This document shows positions 5,642-9,748 of a stretch of DNA of 9,748 bases, in pieces. Numbering within the stretch: the stretch's first letter is position 1; every line of letters starts with the position of its first letter. The DNA comes from Nitrospinota bacterium (GTDB lineage: Bacteria; Nitrospinota; Nitrospinia; JACRGO01). Below the pieces are notes generated by a model. It ran no database searches and was not told the origin of the DNA. It saw only the letters and a list, made by a program, of their open reading frames with translations. Both the position numbers and the translations under genes were made by a program. Location of the stretch: assembly GCA_016212295.1 (NCBI GenBank), contig JACRGO010000201.1:1-9748 (forward strand), read 5' to 3'.

Positions 5642-5765
5642 CAGGCACAAAGGAGTAGAGGAACAGAGGCACAAAGGCACAAAGTGATTTGGAAATTAAA
5701 TCTAAAATCCTCAATAACTTTTTTCTGACTCTGTGCCTTCTGCCTTTGTGCCTCTGTGCCTGTGC
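5642..5765. repeat. Inverted 'GGCACAAAGGCACAGAG' word-repeat element
   Basis: The left part (5642-5684) and right part (5730-5765) contain GGCACA-type words (CAGGCACAAAG, CAGAGGCACAAAGGCACAAAG) in opposite orientation. A perfect 17-nt inverted match joins 5663-5679 and 5741-5757. It fills the queC-ftsH gap (5584-5801) and stops 20 bp before the ftsH Shine-Dalgarno sequence, the same placement as the element ahead of ribH. Confidence 0.82.
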
Positions 5766-5801
5766 ACTTAAAACTACCCTAATTCTAAGGAGTATAATTA
5801 C

Positions 5802-7706
5802 TTGAACCAGTTTTATAAAAATCTGGCGCTTTGGCTGGTGATAGGGCTAATTATGATAGCCCTTTTCAATCTCTTCCAACAGCCAAAGCTGCAAAAAAGC
5901 CTTGTCTACAGCGACTTCCTGAACCTCGTGGAGAGCGGTCAGATCGCCAACGTAAGAATCCAAGGGGACAATCTTTCCGGGATACTTTCCGGCGGCGCGC
6001 CCTTCCAGACATACGCGCCCAAGGACCTGGACCTTATCAGAAAGCTTCGCGATAAGAACATCCGTATTGATGTGGCCCCGGCGGATGATACCCCCTGGTA
6101 CATGAACCTGCTTATTTCCTGGTTCCCCATGCTCCTGCTCCTTGGCATCTGGATCTTCTTCATGCGGCAGATGCAGGCCGGGGGCGGCAAGGCCCTGTCT
6201 TTCGGGAAAAGCAGGGCAAAATTGCTCAAGGAGAACAACAAAACCACCTTCAAGGACGTGGCTGGAGTGGATGAGGCGAAAGAAGAGCTTCAGGAGATCA
6301 TTGAATTTCTTAAGGAACCCCAGAAATTTCAAAAGCTGGGAGGAAAGATTCCCAAAGGCGTTCTCTTGATGGGGCCTCCAGGGACAGGAAAGACCTTGCT
6401 GGCCAGGGCCGTCGCAGGGGAAGCCAACGTCCCGTTCTTCGCCATCAGCGGATCGGATTTCGTGGAAATGTTTGTCGGCGTCGGCGCGTCCAGGGTGAGG
6501 GACTTATTCGACCAGGGCAAGAAAAACGCGCCTTGCATTATATTCGTTGACGAAATCGACGCTGTGGGACGCCATCGCGGGGCAGGACTCGGCGGGGGAC
6601 ATGATGAGCGGGAACAAACCCTCAACGCCTTGCTCGTGGAAATGGACGGATTCGAGTCGAACGAGGGGGTCATCATTGTAGCAGCCACGAACCGCCCGGA
6701 CGTTCTGGATCCGGCGTTGCTGAGGCCAGGGCGATTTGACCGCCAGGTGGTGGTTTCAACGCCGGACATCCGGGGCAGGGAGGGCATAATCAAGGTCCAC
6801 ATCCAGAACATTCCCTTGGGGAAAGACGTGGATATCAAGGTCCTGGCGCGTGGAACGCCCGGATTTTCCGGGGCGGACCTCGCCAATCTCGTGAACGAGG
6901 CGGCCTTGATGGCGGCCCGTTACAGCAAAATCACCGTGGAAATGGACGACCTTGAAAACGCCAAGGACAAGGTCCTCATGGGCGTGGAGAGGCGGAGCAT
7001 GGTCATAAGCGACAAGGAAAAGAAAAATACCGCGGTGCATGAGGCCGGACACGCCCTAGTGGCGAAACTAGTTCCAGGGACCGATCCCATACACAAGGTG
7101 ACCATTATTCCAAGGGGCCGCGCCCTTGGCCTGACCCAGCAGCTTCCCATTGATGAAAAGCACACCTATCCCAAGGATTTTCTGCTGAAAAACCTTCTGG
7201 TCCTCATGGGAGGCCGGGCAGCGGAAGAGATCGCCCTGGGGCAAATCACCACTGGCGCCGGGAACGACATAGAAAGGGCCACGGACCTGGCCAGAAAGAT
7301 GGTTTGTGAATGGGGGATGAGCGAGGCCATGGGACCTCTCTCTTACGGGAAGAAAGAGGAGCAAATTTTTCTCGGCAGGGAGATAGCCCAGCACAAGGAC
7401 TACAGCGAAAGCACGGCCCAGCAGATAGACGTGGAAGTGAAGAACCTGGTGATGGACAGCTATGAAAAGACCAAGGCCATTGTCCGGGACAACCTTGCCG
7501 CGTTGAACAGGCTAACCGACGCCCTCCTGGACCGCGAAACCCTGGATGGCGAGGAAGTGGACGAGATGGTTTTCAACTCAACAAAAAAGAAAAAAGAGAA
7601 CGTGGAAAAATTGAAAAGGGATGAAGGCCAGGAAAGGGAAACAAAAGGCGCCCAGGAAAAGGACGGCGGGATTTCCTCTCAGGAACCGCTACCCGGTAAC
7701 GAGTGA
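5802..7706 (+). CDS. ftsH: ATP-dependent zinc metalloprotease FtsH
   Basis: Membrane-anchored AAA+ protease that degrades damaged membrane proteins and short-lived cytosolic regulators, acting as a hexamer. In order: membrane helix 8-26, a small periplasmic domain (27-100), helix 104-121, AAA module with Walker A GPPGTGKT (191-198), Walker B IIFVDEID (246-253), an [14 protein letters not shown] second region of homology (295-314), then the peptidase zinc site HEAGH (413-417) and [11 protein letters not shown] with a likely third ligand D489. The 634 residues are of usual length. A lysine/glutamate-rich tail follows about residue 594 and is probably disordered. The start is TTG (5802-5804): TAAGGAG at 5786-5792, nine bases upstream, decides it. 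The common followers in related genomes (folP, cdaA, glmM) are absent, and the next gene is a DUF5618-type ORF. Confidence 0.98.
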   Translation: MNQFYKNLALWLVIGLIMIALFNLFQQPKLQKSLVYSDFLNLVESGQIANVRIQGDNLSGILSGGAPFQTYAPKDLDLIRKLRDKNIRIDVAPADDTPWYMNLLISWFPMLLLLGIWIFFMRQMQAGGGKALSFGKSRAKLLKENNKTTFKDVAGVDEAKEELQEIIEFLKEPQKFQKLGGKIPKGVLLMGPPGTGKTLLARAVAGEANVPFFAISGSDFVEMFVGVGASRVRDLFDQGKKNAPCIIFVDEIDAVGRHRGAGLGGGHDEREQTLNALLVEMDGFESNEGVIIVAATNRPDVLDPALLRPGRFDRQVVVSTPDIRGREGIIKVHIQNIPLGKDVDIKVLARGTPGFSGADLANLVNEAALMAARYSKITVEMDDLENAKDKVLMGVERRSMVISDKEKKNTAVHEAGHALVAKLVPGTDPIHKVTIIPRGRALGLTQQLPIDEKHTYPKDFLLKNLLVLMGGRAAEEIALGQITTGAGNDIERATDLARKMVCEWGMSEAMGPLSYGKKEEQIFLGREIAQHKDYSESTAQQIDVEVKNLVMDSYEKTKAIVRDNLAALNRLTDALLDRETLDGEEVDEMVFNSTKKKKENVEKLKRDEGQERETKGAQEKDGGISSQEPLPGNE

Positions 7707-7723
7707 CAATGGCTATTTGGGAT

Positions 7724-7750
7724 TTAGGATTTTAGATTTGGGATTTTAAA
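7724..7750 (+). repeat. Direct repeat copy 1 flanking the DUF5618-type gene
   Basis: 27 bp made of GATTTTAG and GATTTGGG/GATTTAGG words. It differs from the second copy (8252-8277) by one extra base and one substitution, in the same orientation. It starts 18 bp after the ftsH stop. Together the two copies bracket 7751-8251. Confidence 0.8.
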
Positions 7751-7825
7751 TCTGCGATGAGTTTCGTAGAAGCATACGCAAGCACAGCAGTCCCCGGCAA
7801 TTTCTGAACGTAATAATATACTCCC

Positions 7826-8203
7826 ATGAATGAGCCTTTAAGATATCTTAACAACGCAAAGGAAACCCTAGGAAGGTCTCCCATTGAAGAAAACCAATAT
7901 ACTGGCGGCAAGTATGTAAAGTCGGCTTGCGGTATTGCTTATCTTGGTGTTTTAAAGGCGATTGAAGACTGTCTGCTGAAGAAAGGACTCAGCAAAAAAG
8001 AACTTCCTAAAAAGGTTGAGGAATACAGGAAGGCAATCAAAAAACATGTGTCCGCCAATAATGGAAAACTCTTAAGGCAATTTGACAACCTCTATGATGA
8101 ACTCCACATTGCTGGTTATTACCGGGGAATGCTTCATTCCGCCGATGTAGTAAAAGGGGTTTTTAAAACCGCAAAGGCTTTTATAAGAAAAATCAGCTCT
8201 TAA
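7826..8203 (+). CDS. Small all-helical protein, DUF5618-type
   Basis: The 125-residue protein resembles the DUF5618 family as I recall it: RYLNNAKETL (6-15), KYVKSACGIAYLGVLKAI (29-46), KGLSKKELPKKVEEYRKAI (53-71), NGKLLRQFDNLYDELHIAGY (79-98) and YRGMLHSADVVK (99-110). It appears to be a helical bundle with no signal peptide. The fold may be HEPN-like, since RGMLH at 100-104 is near the Rx4-6H motif, but the spacing is R-x3-H and no RNase role is claimed. No Shine-Dalgarno sequence precedes ATG 7826, and TAATAT at 7814-7819 sits where a -10 box for a leaderless transcript would be. The gene is visibly AT-richer than ftsH and lies between two direct repeats, so recent acquisition is plausible. 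No partner gene is adjacent. Confidence 0.8.
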   Translation: MNEPLRYLNNAKETLGRSPIEENQYTGGKYVKSACGIAYLGVLKAIEDCLLKKGLSKKELPKKVEEYRKAIKKHVSANNGKLLRQFDNLYDELHIAGYYRGMLHSADVVKGVFKTAKAFIRKISS

Positions 8204-8251
8204 TACTTACGCGGAATATCCGTGTCCAACTAAAATTTAAAATATCTTTTG

Positions 8252-8277
8252 TTAGATTTTAGATTTAGGATTTTAAA
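8252..8277 (+). repeat. Direct repeat copy 2 flanking the DUF5618-type gene
   Basis: 26-bp near-identical copy of 7724-7750, in the convergent gap between the DUF5618-type gene (+) and the zinc-ribbon gene (-). It lies 48 bp after the stop at 8203. A short hairpin (8209-8215 with 8219-8225) lies between. Confidence 0.8.
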
Positions 8278-8316
8278 CCTCCCCTGATACCTTGTACCTA
8301 TCTCATACAAATAAAA

Positions 8317-9054
8317 TCATTCTCCCCAATAAAGAAACCGGCTGCATTGCGGGCAGATGACGATGCCGTCTCCCCGCCTCATTAATACCTCCTCCTGGGG
8401 GGTGGTCCTGCCATAGCATGCCTGGCATGCCTGGAACTTGTACGCCACAACCGCGTCCCTTTTCCCGGCAACCACCAACCGATCGTATTGCTGGACAAGT
8501 TTCGGGTCCACGCGGCTGAATATCTCGTCCTTTTTGCCGGATTCCTCGGCGATTGCCTCCGCAAGGCGCGTCTTTTCCAATTCCTTCTGTTTTTTGATTT
8601 CCTCGAATTTCTGTTTTTCAGCGTCGGCGTCCTTTTTTTTCTCCTTCAAACCGGCGCTCATGGCGTCGAGTTCTTCCATTATGGAAAGCTGCCGCTCCTC
8701 GTTCGCGGCGATTTTCTTCTCCAGCAGTTCAATTTCCGAGAGGAGGGCCTGATACTCCTTATTTGTTTTCACGTCGGTGAGCTTTGAGCGCCTCTGGATT
8801 ATCTGGTCCTTAAAGCCCGATACCTCTCCTTCCTTCTCCCGCAGTTCCTTTTTCAGGCCCTGGATTTTTCCCTCAGTCGAGCTTATATCTTCCTCGGCCT
8901 TCCGGAGTTTTTCCCTGGCCTTGCCTATAAGCTCAGGTATCGCGGCCTCGAATCCCCTAAGCCTTGATATTTCCGCTTCCAGTTCGCTTGCCTTGCGGAG
9001 AAGCGACATGGAGGTTTGCGTCTTGTCTTGCAGCGTCGCGGTTTCGGTGTTCAT
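8317..9054 (-). CDS. Coiled-coil protein with C4 zinc ribbon (DUF164 family)
   Basis: A 245-residue protein with a long Glu/Lys-rich coiled coil from about 20 to 180, broken by DVKTNKEYQALLSEIE (94-109), the family's TNKEY signature, then a C-terminal zinc ribbon with C210, C213, C234 and C237 (QACQACYGRTTPQ...VICPQCSRFLYW). The cellular role of the family is not firmly known; it is thought to bind nucleic acid or to help nucleotide-related machinery. It often lies near Nif3-like and RNase P RNA genes, neither of which is visible here. The ATG is at 9052-9054; only a weak GAGGAAAGG lies farther upstream than usual. A good promoter at 9124-9151 drives it, with about 62 nt of leader. Confidence 0.9.
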   Translation of the reverse strand: MNTETATLQDKTQTSMSLLRKASELEAEISRLRGFEAAIPELIGKAREKLRKAEEDISSTEGKIQGLKKELREKEGEVSGFKDQIIQRRSKLTDVKTNKEYQALLSEIELLEKKIAANEERQLSIMEELDAMSAGLKEKKKDADAEKQKFEEIKKQKELEKTRLAEAIAEESGKKDEIFSRVDPKLVQQYDRLVVAGKRDAVVAYKFQACQACYGRTTPQEEVLMRRGDGIVICPQCSRFLYWGE

Positions 9055-9123
9055 TATTATCCGGCCTTTCCTCGGCGTCCGAATTACGGCATGAAGCGCG
9101 CCATTTAATTAATACACCCGTTC

Positions 9124-9151
9124 ATTATACTTTTTTTACATGGCCTTTCAA
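9124..9151 (-). promoter_or_regulatory. Sigma70-type promoter for the zinc-ribbon gene
   Basis: Read on the minus strand, TTGAAA (9146-9151) is followed by a 16-bp spacer and a perfect TATAAT (9124-9129). The expected transcription start is near 9117. The surrounding DNA is AT-rich. Confidence 0.75.
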
Positions 9152-9182
9152 AATATTCGTTCAACAAGCCTCTTTTTCAGCC

Positions 9183-9315
9183 GTCCCTTCGGGACTTTAA
9201 TAAGGGGTTTGGTTATTGTCCCAGCGATAAATCGCTGGGCTATTTTCATGCGTCCCTCCGGGACTGATTCAAAACCCTCGGAGGGGCTATAGTTCAGAGG
9301 GACCAGAGCCTATAG
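9183..9315. repeat. Cluster of REP-like hairpins
   Basis: Successive small inverted repeats: GTCCC-TTC-GGGAC (9183-9195), a perfect CCCAGCGAT-AA-ATCGCTGGG (9220-9239), GTCCC-TCC-GGGAC (9252-9264), CCCT-CGG-AGGG (9275-9285), and a CTATAG pair (9287-9292 with 9310-9315). The CCAGCGATAAATCGCTGGG core joined to a CGTCCCTCCGGGAC element is a dispersed palindromic sequence that I associate with REP-type repeats mobilised by RAYT transposases. No transposase is visible in the window. Confidence 0.75.
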
Positions 9316-9334
9316 GGGCCGGAGCCCAGAGTGT

Positions 9335-9586
9335 TCAGATATATAGCCTTGCATAAATAAAGCGACATAATATTTCATTTGACCAGCCGTCCCCGCCCCT
9401 GCAGGCCGGACTGAGGCTGTCCCGGACGGCGCACCGCGCGAACCTGCCACTGGCGTTGAAAGCGCCGCCACGCAACGAGCCATTGCCCTGATTTCCCGCG
9501 TTTATTTTTTTCCTCTCGTTTCCAGGCTCTGCCTTGTAGGATAGAGGAGGCGGAGCCTCCGGCGTCCGCGCTCCCAGGGAGGACCC
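9335..9586 (-). pseudogene. Fragment of formylglycine-enzyme/C-type-lectin-like domain, no start codon
   Basis: Open frame of 83 codons with no ATG, in a GC-rich stretch. The core (9383-9475) reads LRGGAFNASGRFARCAVRD, then SLSPACRGGDGW. It aligns with the C-terminal signature LRGGSWxxNxxxxRxAxRxxxxPxxRxxxxGFR of sulfatase-modifying-factor-type domains. In diversity-generating retroelement targets this segment is the variable repeat. Where templates of that type have asparagine, codons here are gcc, agt, agc, ctc, agt, gcc, tgc, ggc, ggg and gac, mostly NNY. The closing GFR is replaced by GWSN and the frame ends a few codons later, so the piece is truncated. A second frame (9375-9626) has an ATG but composition-driven content. 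This call is an inference from motif similarity, not a search. Confidence 0.4.
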
Positions 9587-9748
9587 TCACTGCCATTAAG
9601 TTAAGGGAAAAAGCCTTTGTTTTCAATTAGTTAGGCGGGCTAGATTTTATATTAACTATATGGTAATATGTGTCTATTATGCATTAATTATTAAATTTAT
9701 AGTAAAAAAGGATGATATAATGGCTCAAAAAACTCCTTGAGCGAATAA
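9587..9748. other. AT-rich tail without a recognisable gene
   Basis: Positions 9627-9748 are strongly AT-rich, in sharp contrast to the GC-rich 9380-9600. The only start with a Shine-Dalgarno-like AAAGGA is ATG at 9720-9722, and that frame stops after six codons (MAQKTP) at 9738-9740. It may lie just upstream of a gene beyond the right edge. Nothing else can be supported. Confidence 0.5.

Noticed and set aside
7757-7807. 16-codon frame (MSFVEAYASTAVPGNF) before the DUF5618-type gene
   Set aside because: No Shine-Dalgarno sequence and too short to support.
9375-9626. 83-codon minus-strand frame with an ATG
   Set aside because: It overlaps a GC-rich stretch whose protein-like signal (LRGGAF...) lies in another frame. 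Basic, low-complexity content suggests chance coding.
9720-9740. Six-codon frame MAQKTP at the right edge
   Set aside because: Good AAAGGA spacing but it stops immediately; it is recorded only under the AT-rich tail.
9055-9748. RNase P RNA near the zinc-ribbon gene
   Set aside because: This neighbour is common in the family, but the conserved GAGGAAAGTCC-type core was not found on either strand.

Overview
The window reads as chromosomal DNA of a diderm (Gram-negative) bacterium. LptF (lipopolysaccharide export), a YcgR-like PilZ protein, a C4 zinc-ribbon coiled-coil protein, lumazine synthase, QueE/QueC and FtsH fit an uncultured Desulfobacterota-type (deltaproteobacterial) organism. The abundance of short 'word' repeats between genes also fits, but the phylum is an inference; Nitrospirota or a related group is possible. 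The genes are ordinary housekeeping genes. The unusual material is almost entirely intergenic.

Layout. At the left edge (1-133, + strand) is the 3' end of a group II intron: a 34-nt domain V and a domain VI with a single bulged adenosine. It ends 22 bp from the stop of ribH. Three minus-strand genes follow: PilZ protein (2311-3132), lptF (772-1968) and ribH (156-623). Each gap between them holds an element made of short repeated words in inverted arms. A 631-bp gap (3133-3763) holds word repeats, an inverted repeat and a good sigma70-type promoter. That promoter drives two very small membrane-protein genes (3764-3865 and 3884-4027), each with its own ribosome binding site. Next come a 38-bp almost perfect palindrome and the queE-queC pair of the 7-deazaguanine pathway, then ftsH, which starts at TTG.

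The right part holds a small AT-richer gene of the DUF5618 type between two direct copies of a 26-27-bp repeat, then a minus-strand zinc-ribbon coiled-coil gene with its own promoter. The last 600 bp carry a cluster of REP-like hairpins, a GC-rich decayed fragment resembling the C-terminus of a formylglycine-enzyme/C-type-lectin domain (the fold that carries diversity-generating retroelement variable regions), and a very AT-rich tail with no gene.

How the parts work together. RibH makes 6,7-dimethyl-8-ribityllumazine for riboflavin. LptF is half of the inner-membrane LPS extraction permease. The PilZ protein probably senses c-di-GMP. QueE and QueC make CDG and preQ0 for queuosine or other 7-deazaguanines. 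FtsH is the membrane quality-control protease. No single new multi-gene system is evident. The observations most worth a second look are the word-repeat elements, which share one architecture with unrelated sequences, the small membrane-protein pair, the flanked DUF5618 cassette, the intron end and the DGR-like remnant.
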